Of a stretch of 64,000 bases of DNA, positions 12,593 through 27,600 are shown one piece after another. This stretch comes from Gastrodia elata (Eukaryota; Streptophyta; Magnoliopsida; Asparagales; Orchidaceae), in contig CM028672.1 of assembly GCA_016760335.1 (NCBI GenBank), forward strand, positions 11,696,001-11,760,000. The letters are read 5' to 3'. The notes beneath the pieces were generated by a model. The model was given only the letters and a program-made list of their open reading frames with translations. It made no database searches and was not told the DNA's origin. The position numbers and the translations under genes are program-made. The number at the start of each line of letters is the position of its first letter. The stretch's first letter is position 1.

Positions 12593-15500
12593 AGTTCCTA
12601 GAATCAATGGGAAAAGCTTGAGAAGATTCCTGAAGGAAATTTTTTTTTTTTTAATTTAAGAGTTGAAATAATTCAAAAAATACAAAAAACAAAATATTAA
12701 TCAAAACCCAAAAACAATTATATATTTGGATTCCTCATATTAAATTATACAAGTGGCAAAAATTTTATAATTCTTAGAGTTAAAATAAACATAATATGCA
12801 CAATATATATTTGAATGTAAATTAATTTAATTCCAATGATTTATATTTAATTTAAGCTGACATTTTTGTTTATTAAACTAGCAAATCATTTCTCAGTCAG
12901 TGGATTCAAGATTTAATATGACAACGGAGATCAGATCAAACAACAGATATATTTCTAGCCACTATGGGGTGTGATTCAATGACTAGCTCATGAGAACTCA
13001 TGACCACCATCGAATTATATCATCATATATGATGGTGAGTTTGAATTAAAATAGTGGAGTGATGGATAACCATTTGATCAAATACAACATTAACAAAACC
13101 CTATTTAAATAGCAAAACAGATCTCCACAATTGGATTATTGCTTGTATATCTAACACTAAATATTATAATGTGAAGGTGGATTAATATAACTATATGATC
13201 AATGAGCCACTAGGAACCAATTGACATAAGCACCTCGACTACTATTCATCATCTCCCTTCATGCGACCCCGATAAATCATTGACAAGCCTTGACATTGTC
13301 TCCCACATAGATTATTATGAGCAATATGATAAACCTCAGAGCGTACAAATCATCTTGATCGATGCCATGTTGCCATGCATGTTGGGAGATATATTTTTTG
13401 TTGACAATTTTTATCCAGCCATTGAGAGAGATATGACCTAGACCATGAATTAGTGAGCCTTGCCCAATAAGCCTTCACATGGAATAACTTAATTTCATGA
13501 CCCCACCCACACTACGCACTAATGAAGATTGGCCCTAAGTAGCAATGGGAATTCATATGAGCATCCCTAGCATTATTACAAGCCTAAGTAACCACTACTT
13601 AACAAGAATGGAACAAATAGAACTCATAACAAGTAAATGCAACATACACAAAGATGATTTAAAATGAGTTAGATTAGCCACCTTCATATAGGACATAAGT
13701 TTATGAAACCTCACCATAATTAAAGGTAGAAATTTTGGGAATGTTAAACATAATATTTAAGACTAACATGATCCAACTCTAAAGCCAAGATAGTAGGATT
13801 TACAAATGACTTCAAGTAGGCTTCAAGTGAAGAATATAGTTGTTGATCTCTTTGATTAACTTAACTAGTTGCCTCAACCATAAATTCCATGCTTACAAAG
13901 TTTAACCATAGGCCCTAAGGAGTTCTATTGCATCAATATGAGCATAATGTATCACTATTTAAGGGATAAATATTAGTAGATACATAAATAGAAAGGTTGG
14001 AGATGCACGAGTCTAAGTTGAACTTGACTATCCAACATGAGGTTTTATGCATAAAGAGGGATACACCCCATGCACTCTAAGCCAATTAGATTGATTTTTA
14101 CTACTGATTAAATAATATAATGAAAAATAAATAATCAAGCACTCCATCCAAGTTCTCATAAGAATGCTTTGTGCTTGACCCATAGCCTTCTTGTTCTATG
14201 AACACCTGAAATGGTTATACTTGAGGGCTGATCTTACAACCCTTTGTGAAATCACTCTTTCTTTAGAAAGCTCTAAATATAATTAGTAATGAATATTTTA
14301 AAAATAAAAAAGCTAAAATATCATTTTGATAAATTCAACATAACTTGAGAAGCATCCATAGCCATTGACACTTGAGAAATCATGAGACTTGAGAAAACAT
14401 CTAAGCTATAAATAATATTTATTAAGATATGTAGATATAATATATGTGCTAATGTGACTAAGGCAAGAATGGATTCAATAGGTTTGAGACTCACAAATCT
14501 TGGAACCTTTGTGTCTCGAGAAGTAATTATTCCCCAATGAAATTTGTATGTAATAATAATATTTATGAAAGATTTGTATATTTGATAGGTCAAGTTTAAT
14601 AGACATTAGGTTAATTGATCATACCAATATGAAAACTCTTTATAACATTAAGATTGGGTTTAATGAAATTAAGGCAGATTAAAATTGCAAACCTTTAAAT
14701 TAAATCATATTCTAATTGAATTCTCAAAGGAATAAATAATGATCAATAAGTAGATACACAATGTCCCTGTAAGTAAATATATACAAAACTTAGCAGCGTT
14801 ATGCTCCCAATTCAGTTTTATTTCCTTGAAATGTGATATATTTTTGTATAAGGAACATATTTTATATATTTATTTCAGTTATTTTTTTGGAGAAAAAATA
14901 TCAAATAAATAAATGCTAAATATTATGCTTTAAATATTTTTATTATCATTGCCTAAAATTTGCTTTGTAGGGAAAAGTTGCCTCATATCATAAAAATCTC
15001 AAAAGAGTCTAACTTGCTAAATTTATGCGATAAAACATTTGATAAATATATATATATACTATAATAACAATTTCAACAAAAATAAAATTTGCTATAATGA
15101 TATTATAATTTGATAAAATGTTCCGATCTTTTATCATTCAAAGCTTGATAAAATAATAACAATTTAGTTGTAAATATTAACAGAGTATCAAATTTATAAA
15201 GATTTAAGTGCAATATGCAAGAAGCCAATAGAGAATGCCAACTACTTCCAGTGAATGGCGTTCTTGAATAAAGTACACAGCATGATTTCATTTCAACAAG
15301 CGTAAGATCATCTCCTAAGTAGGTTTTTCTTTTGTTCGCAAAGAGAATACTTTGACTTTGCTCTTACTATTCAGATGTATGGTCAAATACTTCAATGGAA
15401 CATTAAATCTTTGAATTCTTATCAACTGAAATGAAAAATAGCAACACATTTTTATATCTTGCAACTCATGCCAGAAAAAGCTTTACAAATGTTGCACATA

Positions 15501-15609
15501 TTACAAAATTTCTTGGCAGTCAACTTCTATATATTTATATATAAACCGTCAGCACTTGTGCATCTCAACGCTAAGAAAACAAAAAAAAAGCCTTACAGAG
15601 CAGAAAGAA
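12593..15609. other. Region 3' of the DapB-type gene, nothing recognised
   Basis: AT-rich DNA with a T9-10 tract at about 12640 and no supportable gene. The part next to 15610 is expected to hold the 3' UTR of the minus-strand gene, but I cannot place a polyadenylation site with confidence. Confidence 0.45.
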
Positions 15610-15678
15610 TCACCGCATATTTCCCTCACGCAAGACATCTATCATGTCATAAACTTTCTTGCCATCCCTTTCCTGGAT
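15610..15678 (-). CDS. DapB-type gene, terminal exon
   Basis: Encodes IQERDGKKVYDMIDVLREGN then MR and TGA (stop at 15612-15610). The family C-terminus of this type (DMIDVLREGNMR) is reproduced exactly. The acceptor is CATTGCAG. Confidence 0.93.
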   Translation of the reverse strand: MQERDGKKVYDMIDVLREGNMR

Positions 15679-18600
15679 CTGCAATGAAACAGAGTGAGTT
15701 CATTCAGTTGCCTGTAAATGAGAGAATTGCTATGATGCCCCAAGAAATAATCCTCTAAAAGCTAATAATGTGTTGGTTGCCATTAAAGAGATATTTAAAG
15801 AATGGTTGGAAGGGAGATTTTAAACTGCCCCATATGACTACTAGATTGCACCGATTGAATGCACAAGACAGGATTAAAAAACTCATTTTAAGCAACGAAT
15901 GTATGAAGCCAATGTTGGTGCTGCCTAAATACATTCAACCAACTGATTTTCAAATAAATCCTCACATTATGCCCCCAACAAGTTCAAAGTAAGGATTTGA
16001 TAGAATGACAATCCTAAGCGTAAAAAATAAATTATGTACAATACAGAGTTAGCATTATCCTTGCAGTCTCTCTACATCTCTAACATCTTAAACATTTTTC
16101 CTGATAATCATGCTTTTAGTTCAGGCTAGACGGGGATACCCAAGTTGTTTCTCTTCTCAAAGTATAATTTCTTGATTAAAAAGCAACCACATGAGCCATA
16201 CAAAAAAACATAATTTGACATTAGGGATCAAGATTAGGAAGGAAAACTGGTTGACCTTCTTTGAAAGAAACATGGCAGCATCAACAGTGCCCTCAGCATA
16301 TATTGCACGGCCACAAACATTATGCTGGAACTCAAAAGAAACTCTGGTAAAAGCAAAGAACATCTATGTAGGTTGAAATAGATTTGGAACTCTTTAGTAA
16401 AAATGAATTTAAGATAGATTGCTTACGTTTCATCTGGTGAATTGAGGTAGTACACATGGAATGCATGGCCTTCAAGATGCTCCTTAGGAACACCTACCAT
16501 TTCAAGTTGTTTGATAGGATCTCTGATCATTTTTATCTACCAATCAGAGTAAATTTTATAGTTCATAAGCAATATAATTTTAAAAAAGTTAAACTTTTCC
16601 CCTAAATTACTAACATGTTAAGCTTAAAACAGACTACCTAAATATCCAACACACCGTATTTATGTCATATGAGACACCCAGCTTCTGGAAGCAAGAAACA
16701 ACAGCTTTAGCTGTACCAGACGTATCCCGCTTGCCCACTTGATGAGATTCCATCACCTGTTAATGTGTCAAGCTCAGCAGTTTGCCATTTAAGTGAAGAA
16801 AGATGCGTAACAAAATGAAAAATAAATAAGTGTATAAAGTAGAATGATATGCAAACATAAAAAATCATTGCATATTTTGCTGAAAAGAGCATTTGTGCAA
16901 CTCAGCAGTTAGTTTTCAGTCCTTTCTTCAAAGAAACATCTTAAGATAATAGGGATCGATTAATGTGTTGCAAAGAGAGATGTGCTAAGACACTGCTTGA
17001 AAATAATTTACAAACTACAAGGGAATGGTTCTGGACTTTTCTTGGGACCCAAACAATAGCACATTTAACCAAATTTTCTATTTTTTAGATACGTTTGGAC
17101 AGGCGAGCAAAAAAAACAAAAAATCCCATCATATTCCTGCTTGTAGCTAGCTTGCAGGGAACAAAAACCAAACAAGATAATTTGGTAAAAAAATGAGGAT
17201 CTGATGCACTTGAAGTTTAAATATGGCCACTGATTGCTTCATCCCCAAAACGGGAAGAATGATGATTTTGCTAACGATGACAAAGCAAATCAAATCTTAT
17301 TTTGATAAATGAAAAATCAAATAAAAATATTTGAGCAATATATATGAAAATGAAAGCTTGTGAACTTGAAGATAAATGTTATGCGACAACATTTAGGTGA
17401 GCAATGTTGCAAGGATCCAACGGTTGGAAGTGAGAATGTTGAAATATAAATTGAGAGGGAAACATATGAAAATACTAATTGAAGTAGCTTCAATTAAAAA
17501 ATGATAATATAAAAATGATTTGAACATGTTCAAGTCATGATAATGTAAAAAAGAACATGAAGTAGTTTCAATTAAAGATAAGACTGTTGAAAATAAAATT
17601 GGGCGATTTGAACATGAATGCCACAGGGGAGAATGTGCATTCAGTAATGGGTAAATGAAAGTAGTGTAGAGAATGAGAAGGCAGGAAAGAACTAAGATAA
17701 CATCGACTCAATTTGTTTAATATGATTTAGATACGAGAGGTTCAGCATCTTTGACAATACTCAGCAGGAATAAATGAAAATAAAAATTCATAAAGTTGAT
17801 CCAAATAATTGATATGATGCTAATGATGAATACTGTGAAACTATAGCTCAATGGTTTTTAAGTTAGAAAAAATGCAAAGGGAAACTCAGCTCTATCCAAT
17901 TGAAGGTCAGATTTTGCACAAAGTAGTGGGATTCTACGATGAAATTATGATATATGGGCCACTTCAAAGAAAAACTCAGACTTGATGTGCAACTTCCCAA
18001 AAATAGAAGCTTAGATTAGCATGGTCTTTGCTAGTGAAGAAATTGTTCGTCTAAACATTGATGTCACTGGCAAATAGAGTTTATTGTGACAATGTGAAGC
18101 TAGATATGAAAATAAGAACTTCGATGTCATCGACCATGAAAGTGAAATTCAACTAAGAAGAACACCATTCGCAAGAATAGTCTAAAAGCGATTGATCACC
18201 CTGAAAAATACAACAATAACCACTTTCTGAAATAGGCTTCAAGAGCATGTATGGTAGATTTGAGTTTTAACCAAACTTTTTCATGATGGATGATATAGGA
18301 TTTAGTTAGATCTGATGGTTAAGGATTTCCTATAGGCGTAAGACACTATAATTAATTACCTCTCCTAATTGTTTAAGAGAAAACTCTCAATCAAGGAGTA
18401 TTTTCAAAGGCGTAGTTGTGAGGAATTATTGGATGATTTAGAACTGTGTGAAGTTGTTTATGGCTGCTTCAAACGATTACAACATGCATTGATTTACATG
18501 AAGTGGAGGATACAACGATGAGGTGAAGGATATGACGACAAAGTGTCTTCATCATGCATGAAAGATTGGACGTGAGAGAGATGGCCCTGTGAAGTGTTCG

Positions 18601-21600
18601 GGCAGTGGTCAAAGGAGGAGGAGGCGCTGAAATGTCGTTGCGACATATGAATATAGCACGTGAGGCGGGAGTGTCAATGACAGCATGTGAGGCTTTAGCG
18701 TGGATCCCAAATGGTGCGAGAGGCAGAGGCATCAACGCAAGTGAGGATGATGTCTAGGCTTTCTCCATTTTTTTATGCACTCAACAACTTGAGGAGCTTC
18801 GGCCTCTTAATAAAAAGTATTTATTGAGGGTTTTGGGCAAAAACAGTGAGCTTTTGGAAAGGGAAAGTAGTTTTTTAATTCTTCTTTGCTCTCTCCCCTA
18901 CAACCACAACTTCTTAAAACAAATCTATAGAGCCTAACTGATGGAAATCATCTTATATCTTCTGAGAATCTTTTGTTGTTTTTTCAAAAAAAATTTATTA
19001 ATGAAAAAGTATGATGCTGAGCATTAGTTGCGTGAAAAAAGAGACTTTTACTGATGGTTAAGTGGAGTTTAGTGTTTTATTTGATGCTTCCCTCTTTCAT
19101 ACAGGCTATAAATGCAGGAGAAGCTGGGTGACTGGCCAGAGATGAACCAAACTGAGATGTGGCTTAAGAGAAAGCAATTAAAACTCTTTTTTTTTTTTTT
19201 TTTATGGAGTGAAGTTTAATTGTGATAGAAGCCATAATCTTGAGGGAATAACTATTGTGGGCATGTGAACAAAAAAAATGAGAGATTCAGATACCATGGT
19301 TCAAATATTCAAAATAATGATAAAATAGAAGATGACGTGATCAGTAGGATCCAAGCTGGTTGGATGAAATTGAGAATTTCTTCTGGAGTGTTTTACAACC
19401 AAAAATTCCCAGTGAAAAATAAGAGTTTGTAGAGCAACTATACAACCGACTACTATGTTATAAGGGGCTGATGTTGACCAACAAAAAATTATATTAAAAT
19501 GAGGATGCTAAAGTGGATGAATGGGTACTTGAAATGTAAAATAAGAAATGAATTCATTCGTAGCAAAGTTGGAGTGGCTCCAATTACGGAAAGATTACAT
19601 AATGTCGTCTTAAATTGTTTGTGCATATGACGGTAGATTGTTCAATGCCCCTATTAAAAAAATTGAGTATACGAATTTTCTACATGTCAAAAAAAGAAGA
19701 GAACCCAAAAAAGGACATGGGAAGAAACTATTAGATAGAATCTTCTTTATTTGAAATTTAGTAAGGAGCTTCTATTTGATTATGCACAATAAAAATAAAG
19801 GAATCATATACCCAACCACAGAGGGTATGGCTAAGGCTTGATATAATTGTTATTTAGAGTTTTCAATACTAAAACTAATTATTTTAAGTTCTTTCTCTCC
19901 CATTCTAATTCTTTTAAAATAATAATTCACATACAAATAAAAAAATTACTTAGGTTGTTACAGCTTTATATTGATATATTTTCAAAGTCATTCTAGCTAT
20001 CTTGCAAATGATTTCACAGGTTGCATTTTCCAAATCTAATTCGTAGATTTGAATCCCAATTTATTTCATTTAAAATTTAAATGAGGTTTATATTGAGAAT
20101 AATCCAATGTCATCGCATTACTCAAATTTACTCAATTTCTTTTTTGAATCACACATTTTTTCTTCTCTTTTGCGTAAGCCTAATTGCATCTAGAAAAGTC
20201 TATCCTATGCAAATCTATCCTATGCATGTGAAAAAAAACTCTAACCATGGTTCATCCTACAACACTAACAGCAATAATCAGAAACAAATGCATGCCTTAA
20301 TTAAAGTAACAAGCCAAACTTCATTTTATTATACCAAGCTCTTTAAGAAACAAACCCATTTAATCAACATCAATAAAAGAACTCAGGTTGCTTTATTTGT
20401 TCACATTGATCTGTAGCAGCAGAGCATAATATGCTTTAGAGATAATTTTAATCACTTCAATGATGCAGAGAAAAAAATTAATCTGCTAAGAACCTCCTAT
20501 AATCATGCATGCAACGTATCAAACAATTATGGCAGCCACCTCCGCAAAATTTACAAAATAGTACATGACAAGAACTTCTAAAAGGAAACGGTCATGGCAT
20601 CAGACGCACTCATTTCTGCTCAACGGAATTCAGAACAAATAATTCATCAAGTAAAACTAGTAGAATACCTAAAACTTGGCATAAATCAAGTTTATTCTAG
20701 CGATTGGTAAGAAAAAAATTTTAAATCATAAACAGTAATACATACCGCTAATGAATAACCTGAAAATGCACCAGGGAATTGCTCAGCCATAATTTCCATG
20801 GCTGCAAGAAAGGCAACAACCTATTCAAAGAAAAATGATGGTGAAATTTTCAAGAAGACAAGTAAGGACCGAGAAGGTCAGAAATGATATGCAATAGATT
20901 ATAAGACTTCAGACTGACCTGTTTTCCCATCTGAGGAGAAACTACAGCATAAACATTTGCATCTTTTACTGTCTTATACAGCAATTCTCGATCTCCACCT
21001 GTTGTACCCATGACAAATGGCAAGCCTATTTTACAATAAAGTTCAGCATTTCCTGAAAAATAAACAAATATACTCACCTTGAATCACATAGTTAATTATA
21101 TGTTTGAACATAAATGGACTATCTCTGAACCTTTGGGAAACCACTTTTTTTTTAAATATTCACCACTTACAACTGAGCAACTAATAGAAATTCTAGTAAT
21201 TATAAAAACGGTTAAATGCTTTTTATAATCGACCATACTTAACTTGTCGGTTCATCTTTGAAAGTCGATGATGTGGTGGATAGCACTCTATGAATGGATG
21301 GGAGAACACAAAAGTCATGTGAAATGAAAAAGAATGAATAAAAGAGGTGATTGAAAAAATCAGAAGGCAAATTATTAGATCAAGAATTCAGAAAATAAAA
21401 AAAAATCAAATGGTAGAACAAAGAGGAAGTCGCTGACCAATGAATGAAGACACCACCAGAACCCGATAACAGAAAACATAATATGACCATGATCTAAAAT
21501 GACTAAAACATATCAAGAAAATCAAAGTACATGAAAATAATACAATAGCATCACAATACAGAAAAAACACTAATACTTGAAAGTGTGACGAGTAAAAGCT

Positions 21601-24600
21601 TTCGTAGGTACAGAAATCTTATAGCATATCAGTAGAGACAATGACATTCATGAATGCGGTTTTTAAACAAAATATGCTGCATAAAATAAAGCCTCAAAAT
21701 TATTTCTTACTAATTTATTTACTACTGGTTTTTATCATATTTGAGCATTAGAGCGGGAGCTTTAACGTTTTATTGCATTCTTTAGCTTTTGTTTTGTGTG
21801 CATTTGATGTAGACATAGAGAGCGATATAGGACCTTAAGAATATGCAAAGGTCAAGTATAATAGCTTCAACAACCAAAAAAAGGTGTGGGAGCATGAAAA
21901 TAAGTAAAGGAGAGAACGAATAAAAAAAAAAATTTACCATTTACTGCATCTGGCACTGTGTAGTCAACCACAATAACATTGGGAAATTCATTATAAACGG
22001 AAGAAAGAATATCCTCTCTTTCAGATGGGCCATGGACCATAATGTCTACATTGCCAACTTGTATAGTTTTATTTGGCTTCTCCAAACTACTGAATGTCAC
22101 AGGGACTATCTGAAGGCCAGCACAAACTGCTGCTTCGGCAACTGCTCTGCCCATTTTTCCAGTGCAACCATTTATCTAGAAAATAAGAGCCAAATTAAGA
22201 TAACGGCTAAATATTAATATCAACAAGGGCTTATAAATAATTTACTACATTATTCACATACTTTCAACATCAGATAAGACATTACTAGAAACCACATTTC
22301 AGATTTTCCTTCAAACTACAACTAAGCATTTCCAATGAACAGTAGCAATTATTCTATATAACTCAATCAAAGCTACTTAATAAACGGCGTTTATTTTACA
22401 TGGTAAGGCATAAGAAAAATGCATTAGAAGTAGAAAAAGATTTAATTAGCTTTAGTAAATGATCATAAGATGAATGACAAACAAGAGATTTAGCATGAGG
22501 AGTGGCTACAGAATTTAAGTGATATTATGAAAACGTGCAAGCAAATATAAAAAAAAACCTCAATAAGCTATAACATAATTGCCCTTCACTATTTTCTACA
22601 AGGAACCTTTTAACCTCCATGATTTAATTCAAAAAGATCAAACGCAAATGCTTGCATTTAATTGATCAAAAGATGAAAATTGTGCAAAAATTATATGATA
22701 ATAAATTGCAATTTTGCCAAGCTAAAGGAATGTGTAGTAAGAAGTTTAGTAAGAGGATTTTAACTCTGCAGCTTTAAGAAATAAACTTTTCCTTACGCTG
22801 TGGCTTCCTCTCTTCCCATAATCTGCAATAGTTGTGGATTAGAAGCATCCATAGACTATTGAGAGTGGCATGCTACAACAAGTGCCTAATCTCACTAAGA
22901 TAAACTATAACCACTGGAATATCCAAATAAAGGCACTGCATCATTTCAAAGGAACTAGGGAGGCAGTAGAGAAAGGCTATGAGTCACTAGATGAAGCAAC
23001 TAACTACAAGAAAGATAAAATCCAAGAGGATGTCTCAATGATAGGAAAAATCAACATTTGATGAATGACTAAGGCTCTCGGTTATCGATAGTGAAGAGAG
23101 AGGAGAATGCCGTTGGAAAGAGGAGAGATATCCATGAGAGAGTTAAGCTGATATGAGAGAAGATGATTATTTCAATAATCATTGCAAATACAATGGGTAT
23201 CTATATATAGAGAGTTACATGGTTATATGAACCGATTAGTGTATAACCAATTTATATTGGGTGACCAGTTTGTATAACCGGTTACCGTTATTATCCCCTC
23301 GCAAACGAGCCTTCTTGGATTGACTGAATCGAGCAGTGCATAGCGGTTTGGTAAAGATGTCCGCTATTTGATCCTCAGTGGGGATATGTAGAAGTTCGAT
23401 TTCCTATTTCTGAACATTATAGTGGATGAAGTGACAATCAACTTCAACATGCTTCATTCAGGCATGAAAGATCGAATTCTTTGCGAGGGCTATATAGCTA
23501 ATAGGTTGTCGCAAAATAACTGAGTTGGTGCTTCCTGCGGGATACTGAATTCATGGAGGAGACGTCTGAGCCATATAATGTCCGTGGTTGCCTTGGTAAT
23601 TTCTTTGTATTCTGCTTCGATGGGCAAAAGGGAGACGGGGTGCTAAATCTTTGCACTCCATGATATGGGAGTGTTGCCGAGGAAGATGCAGTATCCTATA
23701 GTGGATTTGTGATTGGTGGTATCACCTGCCCAATCAGAGTCGGCGTATGCGCTAAGTTGCATGTTTTCAGGGCTGATGAGAAGCTTGAGATACAGTGATC
23801 CTTTGTGTAGCGGAGAATGTGTTTGATAGGGTCAAAGTGATTTTGTGTGGTGTTGTGCATATGTTGGCATATTTTGTTGATGGCTAAGCTGAGATCGTGG
23901 CATGTTATGGTGAGGTATTGGAGGGTCCGGTGTTTTGTTTGTATAATTTGGGGTGTTTGAACAGAGGAGATGTTGTAATAGGTTGTTGAGTGGAAATAGG
24001 GGTGAGAGCTGGGTTACATTGAGCCAGTCCCACTGTTTTGAGGATGTTGGGCGTGTAAGTTGATTGGTTGAGAATTGGGCCATTGGTGATTGTGTGAGCT
24101 AAATGTCGAGGAATGTAGTAGAGGTGCCTAAATGTGGCATTCTAAATGTTTGGGTGAGTGTTTGGATGAGGGAGGTTGTTGTGGTGTTGTTTGGGCCGGC
24201 TATGAGGATGTCGTCCGCATATTTTAGAAGGTAGATTTTATCTGGGGTGGTATCATGGATAAGGAGGGAAGGATCAGCTTTGCTAGTTCGAAAGCCCTCG
24301 GATTGTAGAAAGTTGGCGATGGCTGAGTACCATTGTCGGGGTAATTGTTTGAGGCCGTAGATTGCTTTGTTGAGTTTGCAGACATTGTTGGGTTTTGTTG
24401 GATCTGTAAATCCAGACGGTTGCTTCATATGGATCGTTTCATTAAAGTTTTTGTGGAAAAAGGCGTTGCAGACATCAAGTTGTATAAAGGGCCATTTGAG
24501 GTGAACGGCTATTGTGAATAGGAGTCTTATGGTTGGCAATTTAGCGATTGGGCTGAATATGGTAATTTGTACCGTAGTATTGGTTGTACTCTTGAGCCAC

Positions 24601-27600
24601 TAATCGTGCCTTGTGACGTGCTACAGTTCCTGTGAGGACTCGGTGCTGGGTCAGTGGGAGCTGATCCAGCACCGATTTTCAAGGGGCGATAACAAGTCCT
24701 CTAACTGCAGGACCATATTGAGTGATTTAAGAGACAAATATATAAACATCAAACATAACTCATTTATTCATTAATTCACAAGTTTTGATCACAAAAAAAT
24801 AAAATAAAACAAAAGTTACAAACTTTAAAAAGAGTCAAAAGAGCGATAAAACAGCAGGAAGCAGAAACAACACTGCTTGGATTTTTAGCACCCTTCCTCT
24901 AAGACGAACTCTTGATCTGAGCACATTTCAAAAGTGCGGGCATTTGAATACCAGTTAATTATGAAACTAAGTACTAATAGATGTCAAATTTACAATTGTT
25001 AAATAATAAGCAAAATAAGTCCTCTAACCGCAGGATCATATTGAGTGATTTAAGAGGCAAATATATAGACATCAAACATAACTCATTTATTCATTAATTC
25101 ACAAGTTTTGATTACAAAAAAATAAAATAAAACAAAAGTTAAAGTTACAGATTTTAAAAAAAGTCAAAAGAGCGATAAAACAGCAGGAAGCAGAATCAGC
25201 ACTGCTTGGATCTTTAGCACCCTTCCACTAGGACGAACTCCTGATTTGGGTACGTTTCAAAAGTGCGATCAGTTGAATACCAGTTAGTTATGAAACTAAA
25301 TACTGATAGATGTCAAATTTACAATTGTTAAATAATAAGCAAAATAAGCAAAATAAGTCCTCTAACCACAGGATCATATTGAGTGATTTAAGAGACAAAT
25401 ATACAGACATCAAACATAACTCATTTATTCATTAATTCATAAGTTTTATTACAAAAAAATAAAATAAAACAAAAGTTACAAGCTTTAAAAAAAGTCAAAA
25501 TAACGATAAAACAACAGGAAGCATAATCAGCACTGCTTGGATCTTTAGCACCCTTCCTCTAGGACGAACTCCTGATATGGGCACGTTTCAAAAGTGCAAG
25601 CATTTGAATACCAGTTAGTTATGAAACTAAGTACTAATAGATGCCAAATTTACAATTCTTAAAATAATAAGCAAAATAAAAAATAATTTGATAAAAAATA
25701 AAAGTTGTAAAAAATTATTCTTACAAATCTGTTTCAGTTGCACTAAAATTTTAGCATTAAAATAATTGCAGTCACAAAAATAATATAGAATTTTGACATT
25801 TGATATCTGAGGCAAAATATAATTTTGTTGGGCAAGTACAAAATCAAGGAAAGGAGGAGTTCATTTTGTGTTACATATCCCAACTTCCCTATATACCTGC
25901 TCCTCAAGAGCTTACCAGTATAGGCTCTTTATGACTCCCGATGTCGGACACCCCATCCTAGCAATTGTCTGATCAGACTAAAAATATATCAACATGAAAC
26001 CCTTACTACTCACTTATCCAAACTTGTTCATATATCATTTTATGTGACTTTTAAAAGCATTTTTAATTTGTGCGATGCTAAGCGAAAAAAGCATATTAAA
26101 CAAGAGTAAGAAAAAAAAATCTAGTACCTTATTCTTTAAGTTCAAAAGTTCAACAGTTTGTTCGAATCTTTAGATTTGATATTTTGAATTAGCTTTTTAG
26201 GCAATTTTTTAGGATTAATTATTATCTTTGTTTTTATTCTGTTTTTCTTTCGCTCTTTCTTCTTGAAAGAAGTTCAAATTTTACTGAGATAGTAATAATA
26301 TTTATAATAGCGTTATTATTATCATTATTTGATAATAATAAGAATAATAATGTAAGAAAGGAAAGACAGAATAGAAATGATTGTATAGATTGCAGAAAGT
26401 ATTAATAATAATAGTAATAATAAAATACTAAAATAAAAATGCTTGAATTAAAATTGACAAAATAAAAGTAATAGTCATTTTATAGCATTTGTACTGATGT
26501 TCATTATTAATGTAAAGTCATAATATAGTAGTATATTTATTAATAAGAAATAAAATATAAAAATTTCTTCTCATTTTCTTCCTCTTTTCCTTCTCCACTT
26601 GCCTAAGTTAGTGTTGTCGGACAATGGAGGGAAACCGGACATGATTGTCGGAGTAGGGTGGCCGAGGCAAAGGGGTGGTGACCGGAGGCTGGCTGGCTGG
26701 CAGGGGGGCTGACAGGAGAGGGCAGGTTGGGCTGAGGGGAGGAGTTGGCTGCTAACTGGCAGCAGGTTGAGGGGGAGGCTGACAGGAGAGGGCAGGTTAG
26801 GCTGAAAGGAAGCTGCTGTGAAAGGGAGATGGAGAGTTGCTATGAGGGAAGAGAAGGAGAGTTGCTATGAGGGAAGAGAAGGAGAGCAGGGGGATATATA
26901 TATATAAGAGGGATCAGGAGGGGGAGAGGGAGGGTTGACCGGCACTTGGCTGACCAATCCTACGCCAAAACGGCGCAGGGGCCTTCCCTGGCACGGAACC
27001 TTCTGAGCCTGCAAGACAGATTTTGCGATTCGATCGCAGGATCGGGGGGGGGGGGGATCGATCACAAAAAACAGGGGAAAAACAGGGGAGGGAAGAAGGA
27101 AAAATGAATAGAAAATTAAATATTTACATAAAATTAAATTTTTCACATTTTTCCGCCATTTGGGGTCCAAAAATAACGAAACTTAACACTAATGTGTTAC
27201 GTTGTAACGAACACCCTCGCACCAAAAAATTTCAATTCGAACAAATATTTTATTTATAATTAATTTCTGAAGTTTGAATGTTCAAAAATTAATTGAGGCC
27301 GAACCAGCGCTCAAAAATCGATGAAACTTTTCGAGTAATCTTTAAACAATAAACAACATAATGACATGAAAATCGATAAATTTGGACACGTATTTAATTT
27401 TCTCAATTTGTAGGATTTAAATAATTCAAAAAAAATTAAAGTCAGAGTTTCAGTTATCCGAATTCTCTCAAACTAGGGCACTTTGATCTAAAAAAGTTAT
27501 TTCTATATTAAGAAAATTTTATTTGCCATAATTTGAAATTTCTCGGGGTCCTGATGTCTGAGGCAAATTTTGACCTAATTTGCCAAGTAACGACATTGGG

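Noticed and set aside
15459..15992. Plus-strand ORFs opposite the terminal exon
   Set aside because: They overlap the certain minus-strand exon or its 3' region and have no domain.
18469..18735. 88-codon minus-strand ORF in the 4 kb intron as an extra exon
   Set aside because: The flanking exons join in perfect phase without it, and it has no similarity to the DapB family.
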